Below, one piece after another: positions 17,835-26,503 of a stretch of 37,903 nucleotides of DNA; the first letter of the stretch is position 1, and every line of letters starts with the position of its first letter. A program made the translations under genes and the position numbers. Source of the DNA: Tannerellaceae bacterium. Lineage in GTDB: Bacteria > Bacteroidota > Bacteroidia > Bacteroidales > Tannerellaceae. The DNA lies in assembly GCA_021201295.1 (NCBI GenBank), contig JAJQFE010000057.1:1-37903 (forward strand). The letters are read 5' to 3'. The notes under the pieces are model-generated. The model had not been told where the DNA came from and made no database searches. It saw only the letters and a program-made list of their open reading frames with translations.

Positions 17835-18809
17835 TTACATTTTTAATGCTAACTCACGTTCAAGATAATAATTACATTCATCCCCATAAGCAGAAAATTG
17901 TCCTAACGGATTAACTTCAAGAAAAATATATTCATTCTGTTCACTTACTATCATATCAATTGACCCCATATCAAGTTCTATTTTATTCATTAGTGAGGTC
18001 AGTTTTAATTTAATATGATGAGGTAAAGAATAAGGAATAGTACGAACATCTTTTCCAGAGCTCCTTCTACTATCAATTCTTGTTTCTTCATTGGATTGAG
18101 TAAATATTGCTGATGCGAAGAAATTCCCGAAAAAATAAAATATTCTTAACTCGTAATCTTTTTGGATTTCATATTGAATAAGTGAAGGAAGAAAAGTGTC
18201 TGTATGTACATTTAAAAATTCTCTTGTAAGACTCTCTGTATATGAAATATAAAACTTATCTTTTGTTTTATGATAAATCCCGTCATCAAGAGATTTTATT
18301 ATTAATCGACTATCCTTTAGAATTTTATCTAATTCTTTTTTAGAATAGACAATTTCCGTTTTGGGTATGCATAATCCTATTTGTTTTGCAAAATATAATG
18401 TAGTCAGTTTATTTAAAGATCTGTTAAAATAGCTTCCCATATGGTGTGTTATTTTACTCTCTAAAAGACTATAAATATATTCTTTCAAAACTTTAAATTC
18501 ACTTTGTAGAATTTCTTCAATATATTTATTTTCTTCACCAAGCTTTAATATAGCTTTCTCTTCATTTAAAAAATTCAAATTATCTTTTGAGATTCCACCA
18601 CGTCTATACCAAACTTTATTACATTCCAGAAGATTAACTTCTTTATTAAGAGAATTATCTTTTAGAATTATATTTTGATCATCAATCTTTTTAAAATAAG
18701 CGCGCGTTGAATCTCCATTTAAACGGATATATTTTTTATTATAATAATTAAGCCAATCTATAACCAAAGAGGTAGAAGGGTCATCTAATCTGGAAATAAT
18801 AAGTATCAT
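17835..18809 (-). CDS. gwsG: ATP-grasp peptide maturase (grasp-with-spasm)
   Basis: A 324-aa ATP-grasp ligase of the type that makes omega-ester or omega-amide crosslinks between Thr/Ser/Lys and Asp/Glu side chains (the microviridin/MvdD-like group). Motifs: KVWYRRGG in the N-terminal domain, NKLTTLYFAKQIGLCIPKT, IIKSLDDG with an ATP-binding Lys, IQKDYELRIFYF, and SIDMIV...EVNPLGQF with Mg-binding Asp285, Glu298 and Asn300. It follows the precursor with a hairpin in between and precedes the 67-aa gene. Intact. Substrate is probably the peptide at 18868-19041. Confidence 0.9.
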   Translation of the reverse strand: MILIISRLDDPSTSLVIDWLNYYNKKYIRLNGDSTRAYFKKIDDQNIILKDNSLNKEVNLLECNKVWYRRGGISKDNLNFLNEEKAILKLGEENKYIEEILQSEFKVLKEYIYSLLESKITHHMGSYFNRSLNKLTTLYFAKQIGLCIPKTEIVYSKKELDKILKDSRLIIKSLDDGIYHKTKDKFYISYTESLTREFLNVHTDTFLPSLIQYEIQKDYELRIFYFFGNFFASAIFTQSNEETRIDSRRSSGKDVRTIPYSLPHHIKLKLTSLMNKIELDMGSIDMIVSEQNEYIFLEVNPLGQFSAYGDECNYYLERELALKM

Positions 18810-18832
18810 TAGTCATATAAATGAGTTAATAA

Positions 18833-18861
18833 GAGAGAGGGACTATAAATAATCCCTCTCT
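18833..18861 (-). terminator. Hairpin between precursor and maturase genes
   Basis: A 9-bp stem AGAGAGGGA/TCCCTCTCT with a 10-base loop lies 7 bases after the precursor stop. No strong T-run follows, so it should be leaky: it could stop or protect most transcripts, giving much more precursor than maturase, as is common in RiPP operons. Confidence 0.55.
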
Positions 18862-18867
18862 AAAACT

Positions 18868-19041
18868 TTATGCATCGGAATCTTTGTCATCCCCGGCAAC
18901 AGTAAGTTCTGTGGATGCTTCGGTATTCATCATTGATTTTGTAAATGACCAATCCTGATTTTGAGCGCCACCTACTAACTTTGCTAATGCATTCTCATTC
19001 ATTCCTTTTACAGGCTTCAATGATTTTAAAGACTTTTTCAT
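18868..19041 (-). CDS. RiPP precursor peptide with Gly-Gly leader (57 aa)
   Basis: ATG 19041 to TAA 18868. The leader begins MKKSLKSLKPVKG and ends NALAKLVGG (residues 1-25), typical of the Bacteroidales GG-type natural product precursors and the substrate of C39 peptidase exporters. The 32-residue core AQNQDWSFTKSMMNTEASTE... ends LTVAGDDKDSDA: no cysteine, several Ser/Thr (7 after the cut) and a run of Asp/Glu, as needed for ester links made by an ATP-grasp ligase. It lies 48 bases after the TonB receptor gene and directly before gwsG. No other copy of the leader is seen nearby. The link between leader, protease and maturases is inference but strong. Confidence 0.85.
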   Translation of the reverse strand: MKKSLKSLKPVKGMNENALAKLVGGAQNQDWSFTKSMMNTEASTELTVAGDDKDSDA

Positions 19042-19089
19042 TTTTCTAAATTTTAAAGATTAATAATTATTTCTCCGGAGTTTTTATAT

Positions 19090-21438
19090 TTATAATAATC
19101 GTTCTCTTTCATCATTTGCCGCTCCTTCTCCTTTATAACGACTTTTTGTTTTATTAAAAATATAAGAGAATGTTACTTTTATCATTCTTGTATTACCCTT
19201 AGATCGATCCATATTATCGATCCCGTTTGTATACAAACGAATCGCTTCTCTCCCCTTGTTAAGGATATCAGTGGCATTCACTTTAACTAATAGTTTATCA
19301 TTAAGAAAAGATTTCTGTAATCCGGCTGAAAGATTATAAAATCCTTCTGTGTAACCTGTGGCATAATGTCCTTTCGATCTATACTGGAAAGATAAAAGCC
19401 CCATATAATTTTCACAAACCTGAATCTATTTGATATCCCTATTTGTCCAAACGGTTTATTATATTTTTTTGAGGTAAACCATACTTTAAATCTTGAAATT
19501 GTATTCCTCCTTCAATGGTTGTAGTCCATATATTTTTAGTATATTCATAAGAAGAAGCAATAAAAAAGCTATTATAGTCAGGTAAGTTTATAGGTTTTGT
19601 TAACACAGTTACATTATCATTATGGTATAACTCATTTATTTCAAAAATTTGATTTTTATTCCTTATGTACGAGCTCGTGAAATAAAAGGTTCTTTTGGAA
19701 AATGTAAAACTTACTTCCGACTTTGAGGCTGGTACAAGAAATGGATTTCCTCCCCAACGTGTATAATTGGTTATATAATTAACATTACTTGAAAGCATTT
19801 CGTAACTGGGACGTGATAAATATTTTGTAAATGCTAACTCTAGCTGCCCTTGATTTATTTCATAGTTAATTAACAACTGAGGCAGTAAGTTCTGATAATT
19901 TTTTGATTGATTTTGCTTCTTTTCTCCGTTTATATAATAGTTGAAGTCAACTTCCTCAAATCGAATCCCAGCCTTTACAGACAAATCATGCATTTTTAAA
20001 TTATAATCTAAAAATCCTGCTGCAAACTGTTGAATCATTTTGTTATCAAAAGAGGGTAATTCCTCTTCATATTCAATAGTATGCATTAAAGAATAATTCT
20101 CACGTTGTGTATGACTATACTCTCCTCCATAATTAATAAATCCTTTCCATAATGGAGTCGTTAAAATAATTTTCAAAGCCAATAGCTTATAATCATCACC
20201 CAATGTATAAGAAACTTTTTTCACCTGGTCATAAGTAAATAATTCATCTGATAAGATGTTGTTTGTACTTTCTCCTTTTGAATAGTCAACATTGAGAACT
20301 AAATTTGTAGAACGAATTTTGCCTCCATAGTATGCATTTAGATAATGATGAACTGCATTATTAAAATTCTGATAATCTGAAAAAAAAGTTTCTTTATTAC
20401 TATCATCCAAAAAGGAAGTGTTAATTTATGAAGTTTGATAAATATCATTAAAAGGTTTTTATCATAAGTATATTTTATTCCTAAACTATTTTTTTCGTCA
20501 ATATCCCAATTCATTCCTAAAACGAAATAAGTTTTCAACATATTTTCTTTTACTTTCCCCTCATTCCAGGTCTCAAAGAATTTCACATCATTCGTATAAA
20601 TGTCATATTCATATATTCTTTTATAGTCTTTTCTGTTATCATTAATTTGGAATTCAGTAAATAGTTCTATTTGATCTTTATTATATTTCAAAGCCAAATC
20701 ACCAAACTCAGATAATCTTTCTTTAAATGAAATTTCAGAAGTAATATTTCCTCCTATTCCATTTTCTCTTTTTTTCAAAGTAGTAATTTTTATTACTGCA
20801 TTTGCAGATGCTTCATATTCAACTCCGGGCGACATTACAACCTCGATATTTTTAATTTCATAGGATTTGAGAGAACTTAACTCAGATTCATTGTTTACTT
20901 TCCTATTATCTATATAAATTAAAGCTTCCCCTTTTCCTAATATACTTATCTGATCATTCATCTCCAGGACAAAAGGCAACTGACTTAAGGCATCTTTTAC
21001 ATTACCTAATTCTGAAAGAACACTATTCTCTATATTAGCAATGAAACCTCCTTTCGACGGTTTAATAATTCTTTTTTGAGCACTTATCGTAATCTCATCA
21101 ATCATTTCCGTAGACTCTTCCAATATTATAATTCCTTCATAGGGTATTTCGATAACCGAGGAATAAGATAAATATCCTATACAGGAAATTTGTAAAATCT
21201 TATTACTATTATATTCTTTATCCTTAATTAAAAAGTAACCTTCGTCATCAGTAATCCCTCCCGTAATAAAAGCTGAATCTGGTAATTGTAGCACCATTAC
21301 CGTAGCATATGATATGGGAGATCCACTTTTATCTTTAACAAATCCTTTAATTTCTGTAGAGTACAGTTGTTGAGTAAATAAAAGATTAATAAAGATAACT
21401 AACACATACCATTTTCTATTTAATAAATCTTTTATCAT
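19090..21438 (-). pseudogene. TonB-dependent receptor of the RiPP island, frameshifted
   Basis: First leftward gene of the island: signal peptide (LNRKWYVLVIFINLLFTQQ), carboxypeptidase-like regulatory domain (KGFVKDKSGSPISYATVMV), plug (LGNVKDALSQLPFVLEM; IYIDNRKVNN; VEYEASANAVIKI), then an outer-membrane beta-barrel. Three one-base losses are inferred: near 20456-20460 (or 20426), in the A7 at 19464-19470 (repair gives YNKPFGQIGISNRFRFV), and at 19409-19412 (VKNYMGLLSFQYRSKG). A TAA at 20426-20428 may be a further in-frame stop. Rebuilt length is 783 aa. It could import a signal or the mature peptide, or act as immunity; its role is unknown. Confidence 0.75.
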
Positions 21439-21504
21439 TTATGTTATCTTTACTTATATTTTAACTAAATATTACAATAAGAATAGATTGTAATTATTTT
21501 GAAA

Positions 21505-21512
21505 CAAAGGTA
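21505..21512 (-). promoter_or_regulatory. -7 box (TACCTTTG) of the RiPP operon
   Basis: Reading leftward, TACCTTTG matches TAnnTTTG, about 66 bases before the receptor start. No proper -33 is present at 19-23 bases; instead an ATACACAAAAGTG site sits about 30 bases upstream, the place for an activator. Confidence 0.55.
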
Positions 21513-21533
21513 TTTTAATATTTCTTTTTTTAC

Positions 21534-21546
21534 ATACACAAAAGTG
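21534..21546. promoter_or_regulatory. Candidate operator, copy 1 (ATACACAAAAGTG)
   Basis: A 13-base site, repeated 37 bases away. Located about -40 relative to the leftward start expected from the -7 box at 21505-21512, a classical activator position. Confidence 0.5.
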
Positions 21547-21570
21547 GGAAAAATAAAAAATACTTTTTTT

Positions 21571-21586
21571 ATACACAAAAGTGTAT
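21571..21586. promoter_or_regulatory. Candidate operator, copy 2 (palindrome)
   Basis: ATACACAAAAGTGTAT is a perfect palindrome apart from its AAAA centre (ATACAC/GTGTAT) and contains the whole of copy 1. It sits between the leftward RiPP promoter and the rightward regulator promoter. Confidence 0.55.
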
Positions 21587-21616
21587 CAAAATGAAATAGA
21601 TTTAATTAATTCAATG

Positions 21617-21624
21617 TATATTTG
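21617..21624 (+). promoter_or_regulatory. -7 box (TATATTTG) for the LuxR-type regulator
   Basis: TATATTTG fits TAnnTTTG. It overlaps the TTG at 21622 that opens the longest frame, so the real start is the ATG at 21655, about 24 bases after the expected transcription start. Confidence 0.55.
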
Positions 21625-21654
21625 GCATTAAATAAACTAGTAAAAAACAACTTT

Positions 21655-22416
21655 ATGATAGAAGACAATTTTTGTCTAATAAAAGACAACAACTTAAATA
21701 TGAAGACAGATCCCAAAGAATCGAATTTGAAAATTCCTGTAAATATGCTGAATTCTATTTCACAGTTAACTTATAAAAGCATAACTATTGTTAATTTTTA
21801 CGAACGTAATTTTATATATATTTCAAATAATCCTTTTTTTCATGTGGAGTTACCATTGATGAAATTAAAAATTTAGGATTTGATTTTTATTCGCAGCATG
21901 TTGTAGAAGAAGACCTACCATTATTATTAATAGAAGCGAAGGAAGCAAGTTTAAATTTTCTTGAAAAAACACCTTTATCAGAAAGAGCAAATTATATCAT
22001 ATCACATAATTTCATCTTAATCACACTATTACCGGAAAAAAGCTTCTTACTAATCATAAATTAATACCCCTGAGTTTTTCTGCCGATGGGAAAATAAAAT
22101 TAGCATTATGTATGATCTCATTAGGTTCATTACATAATTACAGAAATATTGAAATATACAAAATTAATCACCCCAATTATTGGAGTTACAATATCAATAC
22201 AAAAAATGGATTGAAAACAATGGGATCAAATTAAAAGATACAGAAAAAGAAATGATCATACTCGCCTCAGAAGGACTTACCATACATGATATTGCGAATA
22301 GAATGTGTAAATCCATTGATACAATAAAATCATACCGAAAATCTATATATACAAAATTGAATGTAGAAAATATTACTGAAGCAGTCTTTTATGCGTTAGA
22401 TCGTAAATTGATCTGA
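21655..22416 (+). pseudogene. LuxR-type regulator, frameshifted
   Basis: A regulator with an N-terminal PAS-like sensor and C-terminal LuxR helix-turn-helix. Start ATG 21655 (MIEDNFCLIKDN). Three breaks are each repaired by one base: the T7 at 21834-21840 (IYISNNPFF joins SCGVTIDEIKNLGFDFY), near 22018-22024 (joins TGKKLLTNHKLIPLSFSADG), and the A6 at 22201-22206 (NINTKKWIENNG). Rebuilt length is 254 aa. The HTH is EKEMIILASEGLTIHDIANR with KSIDTIKSYRKSIYTKL, the DNA-reading helix. Divergent from the RiPP operon, it is the natural candidate to bind the ATACACAAAAGTG sites. The type resembles Bacteroidetes regulators found beside bacteriocin genes. Confidence 0.7.
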
Positions 22417-22420
22417 AAAT

Positions 22421-22453
22421 AAAAAAGCCGCTCCTGAAACAGGAACGGCTTTT
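22421..22453. terminator. Bidirectional terminator
   Basis: AAAAAAGCCGCTCCTG / CAGGAACGGCTTTT with a short AAA loop (one G-U type mismatch), between the convergent regulator and tsf genes. T-runs on both strands. Confidence 0.85.
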
Positions 22454-22478
22454 AGTTATATTTATATATCAATCAATC

Positions 22479-23306
22479 TTACTCAACATTCAAAGTTACA
22501 CGTTTGAAAGCGGTAACGGTGAGTTCTTTGTTTTGCTGTTGCAGATACTGAGCAATAGTTAATTTGGAATCTTTTACAAATTCCTGTTGCAACAAGGTAT
22601 TTTCTTTGTAATATTTCTGCAGCGCACCTTCAGCAATACGATCTAACAGATTTTCCGGTTTACCTGCCTGACGAGCTTTATCACGGGCAATTTCCATTTT
22701 CTGATCAATAACATTCTGAGGAACTTCATTCGGGTTTACAGCAACAGGGTTCATAGCTGCTACCTGCATAGCTACGTCGCGGGCAACCTGAGGATCTACA
22801 TCCGGCTGATTGAAAGCAACAATAGTAGCCAGTTTATTTCCCGGGTGGATATATGAAACGGTAGTAGCACCTGTCAGGAATTCATAGAATCCTAATTCCA
22901 TTTTCTCACCGGTTACTCCTACACGGTCAGTAATATGATTTTCAACCGGACATCCATCTGACATAGGAGCAGCCAAAAGATCTGCTAAAGTTGCCGGTTT
23001 GTTTGCCACTGCAATATCCAGGATATCTTTAGTTAAGGCAACAAACTGTTCGTTTTTAGCCACAAAATCAGTTTCACATTTCAATGCTACGATAGCAGCA
23101 AATTCACCAGCCTGAGTAGCTAACACACAACCTTCAGATGCTTCACGATCCGAACGTTTTGCGGCAACAGCCTGACATTTTTTACGGATGATCTCCATTG
23201 CTTTGTCGAAATCACCTTCTGCTTCCTGTAAAGCGTTTTTGCAATCCATCACTCCCGCTCCGCTCATTTTGCGAAGTTTGGAAATATCAGCCATTGTAAC
23301 TGCCAT
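22479..23306 (-). CDS. tsf: Elongation factor Ts
   Basis: A 275-aa cytoplasmic factor that removes GDP from EF-Tu during translation. The N-terminal UBA-like region has ADISKLRKMSGAGVMDCKNAL, followed by the core KCETDFVAKNEQF, the EF-Tu-contacting motif (Thr-Asp-Phe-Val), then VAMQVAAMNPVAVN and the C-terminal LLQQEFVKDSKLTIAQYLQ. Length and order are typical. It follows rpsB in the same direction, separated by 166 bases holding a long inverted repeat. Intact. Confidence 0.97.
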   Translation of the reverse strand: MAVTMADISKLRKMSGAGVMDCKNALQEAEGDFDKAMEIIRKKCQAVAAKRSDREASEGCVLATQAGEFAAIVALKCETDFVAKNEQFVALTKDILDIAVANKPATLADLLAAPMSDGCPVENHITDRVGVTGEKMELGFYEFLTGATTVSYIHPGNKLATIVAFNQPDVDPQVARDVAMQVAAMNPVAVNPNEVPQNVIDQKMEIARDKARQAGKPENLLDRIAEGALQKYYKENTLLQQEFVKDSKLTIAQYLQQQNKELTVTAFKRVTLNVE

Positions 23307-23349
23307 AATATTTTATCTATTTTATTGTTTTACTTTTTGTTAATGGAAA

Positions 23350-23449
23350 AGTAGTCAAAGGAGTTAAGGAGTTATCTGTCGCTTTGCTTCATAGTAGTAA
23401 GTAGACTTTCTACTTGGCTCCTCTAACTACTTTAACTCCTTTGACTACT
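23350..23449. repeat. Inverted repeat between rpsB and tsf
   Basis: Perfect 18-bp arms AGTAGTCAAAGGAGTTAA (23350-23367) and TTAACTCCTTTGACTACT (23432-23449) enclose 64 bases that contain a second hairpin (AAGTAGA 23399-23405 / TCTACTT 23409-23415). In the leftward transcript it would form a long structured spacer before tsf. It could be a small mobile repeat or an element that tunes tsf relative to rpsB. Confidence 0.7.
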
Positions 23450-23472
23450 AAAATCCGGCGAAAGCCAAATAA

Positions 23473-24321
23473 TTATTCAGCTGTTTCTTCTTTAACATCT
23501 TCAGTTGCAGCCGGGGCTTCTTCTACCACTGCTTCTTCCTTGGCAGGACGATCTTTTTTAACGGTAGCTTTAGCTCTGCGTTCTCTTCTTGGAGCTTCAC
23601 CTTCACCGGCAGCTTCTGAATCGATTTTCTCAGCTTTACGTTCCTGCAGGCCTTCATTGATCGCTTCGCAAACCGCACCTAAAATAACCTCTACTGATTT
23701 AGTAGCATCATCATTAGCAGGAATTACGAAATTAATATTGTTCGGGTTGGAGTTTGTATCTACCATACCGAATACAGGAATCTCTAAACGGTTGGCTTCA
23801 CGCACTGCAATATGTTCTTTCATCACGTCAACGACGAATAAAGCGGAAGGAAGACGGGTCAGGTCTACAATAGAACCTAATGTCTTTTCCAGTTTAGCCC
23901 GTTGGCGGGTGATCTGAAGTTTTTCTCTTTTCGATAGATTATCAAATGTACCGTCTTTTGCCATTTTGTCGATCGTATTCATCTTCTTGATAGCTTTGCG
24001 GATAGTCGGGAAGTTAGTCAACATACCACCTGGCCAACGCTCAATTACGTAAGGCATACCAACCGAAGATGCATTATCAGCGACAATTTGTTTAGCTTGT
24101 TTTTTAGTAGCTACAAAAAGTATTTTCTTTCCTGATCTGGCCAGATTTTTCAATACTTCAGCAGCTTCATCTACTTTAGCAACTGTTTTATGTAAATCAA
24201 TGATATGAATACCATTGCGCTCCATGAAAATGTAAGGAGCCATTGCGGGGTTCCACTTTCTTTTTAAGTGTCCGAAGTGAACTCCGGCTTCTAATAACTG
24301 ATCAAAATTAACTCTTGACAT
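23473..24321 (-). CDS. rpsB: 30S ribosomal protein S2
   Basis: A 282-aa protein of the small ribosomal subunit. Motifs: LLEAGVHFGHLKRKWNPAMAPYIF at the N-terminus, FVATKKQAK, YVIERWPGGMLTNF and FGMVDTNSNPNNINFVIPANDDA. The C-terminal tail after about residue 225 is rich in Glu, Lys and Ala, as is common in Bacteroidales S2. Start follows a T-rich leader; the gap to rpsI is 141 bases. Intact. Confidence 0.97.
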   Translation of the reverse strand: MSRVNFDQLLEAGVHFGHLKRKWNPAMAPYIFMERNGIHIIDLHKTVAKVDEAAEVLKNLARSGKKILFVATKKQAKQIVADNASSVGMPYVIERWPGGMLTNFPTIRKAIKKMNTIDKMAKDGTFDNLSKREKLQITRQRAKLEKTLGSIVDLTRLPSALFVVDVMKEHIAVREANRLEIPVFGMVDTNSNPNNINFVIPANDDATKSVEVILGAVCEAINEGLQERKAEKIDSEAAGEGEAPRRERRAKATVKKDRPAKEEAVVEEAPAATEDVKEETAE

Positions 24322-24462
24322 TATTCTTTTTTTTAATCGTTTACTTTCTTTATTTATAAATCAATCATCAGGTAGTCCTCCGACATGTCAACATGCAAAA
24401 GAAATCCCAATAATTTAGATACTAAACGCTTCGTTTTACCTGTAAGAAACTCACAAATAATA

Positions 24463-24849
24463 TTAACGTTTACTGAACTGGAATTTCTTACGAGCTTTTG
24501 GCTGTCCTGGTTTCTTACGCTCAACCGCACGTGGGTCACGGGTTACAAAACCTTCAGCTCTCAACGCAGGCTTATCTTCCGGATTGATCTTGATCAATGC
24601 ACGGGCAATTGCCAAACGGGCAGCTTCAGACTGTCCTTTGAAACCACCACCACCAAGATTGATGTTAATATCATATTTTTCAATGACATCCAATTTCTGA
24701 AGGGGTTGTTTAACAATGAACTGAAGTATTGAAGAAGGGAAGTAATTTTCCAGATCACGTTTGTTAATCGTGATCTTTCCAGAACCTTCACTTACATATA
24801 CGCGAGCAATTGCTGCCTTACGTCTTCCTATTGCATTTATTACTTCCAT
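24463..24849 (-). CDS. rpsI: 30S ribosomal protein S9
   Basis: A 128-aa protein of the small subunit whose C-terminal tail reaches the P-site tRNA. Motifs: AIGRRKAAIARVYVSEGSGK, the loop GGGGFKGQSEAARLAIARAL, and the basic end RKKPGQPKARKKFQFSKR with the conserved final Lys-Arg. It starts 5 bases after rplM, in the near-universal rplM-rpsI pair. Intact. Confidence 0.97.
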   Translation of the reverse strand: MEVINAIGRRKAAIARVYVSEGSGKITINKRDLENYFPSSILQFIVKQPLQKLDVIEKYDININLGGGGFKGQSEAARLAIARALIKINPEDKPALRAEGFVTRDPRAVERKKPGQPKARKKFQFSKR

Positions 24850-24854
24850 TGCTA

Positions 24855-25310
24855 TTATTTAAGTGAGTTAATATCAATTAATTTAGGTTGTTGAGCTTCA
24901 TGTTTGTGCTCTGTACCTGCATATACGTACAAATTACCCAATAACTTGGCACCCAGACGATTTTTAGGTAACATACCTTTTACTACTTTTCTGAACAGAC
25001 GATCTTCCCCTTTCTGCATCAGGACAGCAGGAGTATAGGCTCTCTGACCACCCGGATATCCGGTGTATCTTAAATAAACACGGTCGTTCCATTTATTTCC
25101 TGTCAGAACGACTTTATCTGCATTGATAATGATCACATTATCACCACAATCAACGTGTGGGGTAAAGTTTGGTTTGTACTTGCCACGCAGAAGCTTGGCA
25201 ACTTTAGAACATAGGCGTCCCAAATGCTGGTCAGTTGCGTCTACCACAACCCATTCTTTATTTACAGTTACCTTGTTTGCAGAAATGGTCTTAAAACTTA
25301 AAGTATCCAC
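24855..25310 (-). CDS. rplM: 50S ribosomal protein L13
   Basis: A 151-aa large-subunit assembly protein. Motifs: WVVVDATDQHLGRLCSKVAKLLRGK, VDCGDNVIIINADKV, YTGYPGG and KGMLPKNRLG, followed by LYVYAGTEHKHEAQQP. First gene of the leftward ribosomal operon, behind a -7 box and a leader of about 120 bases that may be a ribosomal-protein regulatory leader. Intact. Confidence 0.97.
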   Translation of the reverse strand: MDTLSFKTISANKVTVNKEWVVVDATDQHLGRLCSKVAKLLRGKYKPNFTPHVDCGDNVIIINADKVVLTGNKWNDRVYLRYTGYPGGQRAYTPAVLMQKGEDRLFRKVVKGMLPKNRLGAKLLGNLYVYAGTEHKHEAQQPKLIDINSLK

Positions 25311-25435
25311 TGCTTAAAATTTAATTTAATTAATAACTAAAAAAACAATTTTCTTCCCATATTCCTGTTACGGACACTGAAACAACAATATGCTAAGAAC
25401 TAAACTGTTAGTAAAACTTGATAATAATCGGCTTG

Positions 25436-25443
25436 CAAAGGTA
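25436..25443 (-). promoter_or_regulatory. -7 box (TACCTTTG) of the ribosomal operon
   Basis: Reading leftward, a perfect TAnnTTTG that continues GC, as in many Bacteroidetes promoters. The leader to rplM is about 120 bases, long enough for the autoregulatory leaders known for ribosomal proteins; no specific fold was confirmed. Confidence 0.55.
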
Positions 25444-25879
25444 GGGCTTTTCATTTGAATAAAAAAGAAATGGCACAACATTTTTTCTCAGTCCGAAGAC
25501 AAAAACAAAGTAGAAAAGAGACACATAGCTATCCCTAACCGGAGAAAACCGGATGTCAAACTCTCAAAAAAGCGACTCTTTACACATGATCAAAAAAGTC
25601 CTTTCCCCGAAGGAGATCTCTGGATCTCCAGAGCATCAACCAATATCATTAAGTTAAGGAAAATAATTGGCTGACGGCCTATATGCGGGAAACTATATGC
25701 TTTTCACTGGATGACCCTGGACCCCCTACCCCGAGCTAAAGGGTGCTGTTCCTATAGCACTCAGAAATCTTACGGCCAACGTTTCGAATAGTACCACTTT
25801 TATAAATGACTCCCCCCCCAGTTAAGGTTCTTTATAAAACACCCGGTAAATAAATAAAGTAAATTAATTGCACTTCACA
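25444..25879. other. Gene-free stretch between divergent operons
   Basis: No recognisable gene. It holds a hairpin GGAGATC/GATCTCC (25612-25629), a repeated CTATATGC word near 25680, and a C8 tract at 25812-25819 about 60 bases before the sigma promoter. The mixed composition may reflect a decayed gene or IS remnant. Confidence 0.4.
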
Positions 25880-25910
25880 CTAAGGGTTTTTTGTTTTTAT
25901 TGCGACTATA
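25880..25910 (+). promoter_or_regulatory. ECF-type promoter 1 (before the sigma gene)
   Basis: CTAAGGGTTTTT at 25880-25891 and CGACTATA at 25903-25910. AAGGG to CGAC is 21 bases, exactly as in the second copy before the anti-sigma gene. Two-part shape and position fit an ECF sigma target. Confidence 0.65.
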
Positions 25911-25955
25911 ATAGTTCAAGACCTACATCAGGTGAAAGACAATAAGGAAAAAACT

Positions 25956-26492
25956 ATGCAATGGGTACGCGAAATAGCTTTAGCCGGTTCGCATACAGCA
26001 TTTAAATTGCTATATATATCTTATTTCCAAAGATTAATACGATTTACTAATTTCTATGTTGCCGATTCAGTCATTGCCGAAGAGATTGTCTCTGACACAT
26101 TCATTTCTTTATGGGAAAATCGTGCACAACTGGCGGAGGTCCGGCACTTTGATTCTTATATTTTTACGATCATACGTTACAAAGCAATCAATTATTACCG
26201 GAATAAAAATATGGAATACCTGGAAATAAATGAGTTGCCATTTGATCTCTACTACAAGACCGAAACTACACCGGAAGATGATCTGATCTCTAAAGAAGAA
26301 ATAGATCTATTGAATAAAGCGATCAACTCGCTACCCAACAAATGTAAAATAGCTTTTAAACTGGTTAGGGAAGATAATCTGAAATATAAGGAAGTGGCAA
26401 CCATTATGGATATTTCAGTCAAAACCTTGGAAGCTCATTTAGCAACTGCCATACGCAAACTCCGACAAATCCTGAAACAAAATAAAAAATAA
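25956..26492 (+). CDS. ECF RNA polymerase sigma factor
   Basis: A sigma-70 family ECF factor of the FecI-like group controlling SusCD-type loci. Region 2: FTNFYVADSVIAEEIVSDTFISLWENR and DSYIFTIIRYKAINYYR (promoter -10 recognition); region 4: SLPNKCKIAFKLVREDNLKYKEVATIMDIS with KTLEAHLATAIRKLRQ (helix-turn-helix for the -35). I prefer ATG 25956 because AAGGA lies 7 bases before it; a GTG at 25932, in the same frame, would add 8 residues (186 aa). Followed by FecR after 65 bases that carry a second promoter. Intact. Confidence 0.9.
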   Translation: MQWVREIALAGSHTAFKLLYISYFQRLIRFTNFYVADSVIAEEIVSDTFISLWENRAQLAEVRHFDSYIFTIIRYKAINYYRNKNMEYLEINELPFDLYYKTETTPEDDLISKEEIDLLNKAINSLPNKCKIAFKLVREDNLKYKEVATIMDISVKTLEAHLATAIRKLRQILKQNKK

Positions 26493-26503
26493 CTTATTTT
26501 CTA

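Noticed and set aside
19439-19441. In-frame TAG in the island TonB receptor as a nonsense mutation
   Set aside because: Reading on from a one-base repair in the A7 at 19464-19470 gives a sensible barrel sequence in another frame, so this TAG is not in the true frame.
23414-23917. Rightward 167-codon frame over rpsB
   Set aside because: It is antisense to a clear ribosomal protein gene and shows Ser/Leu-rich shadow composition.
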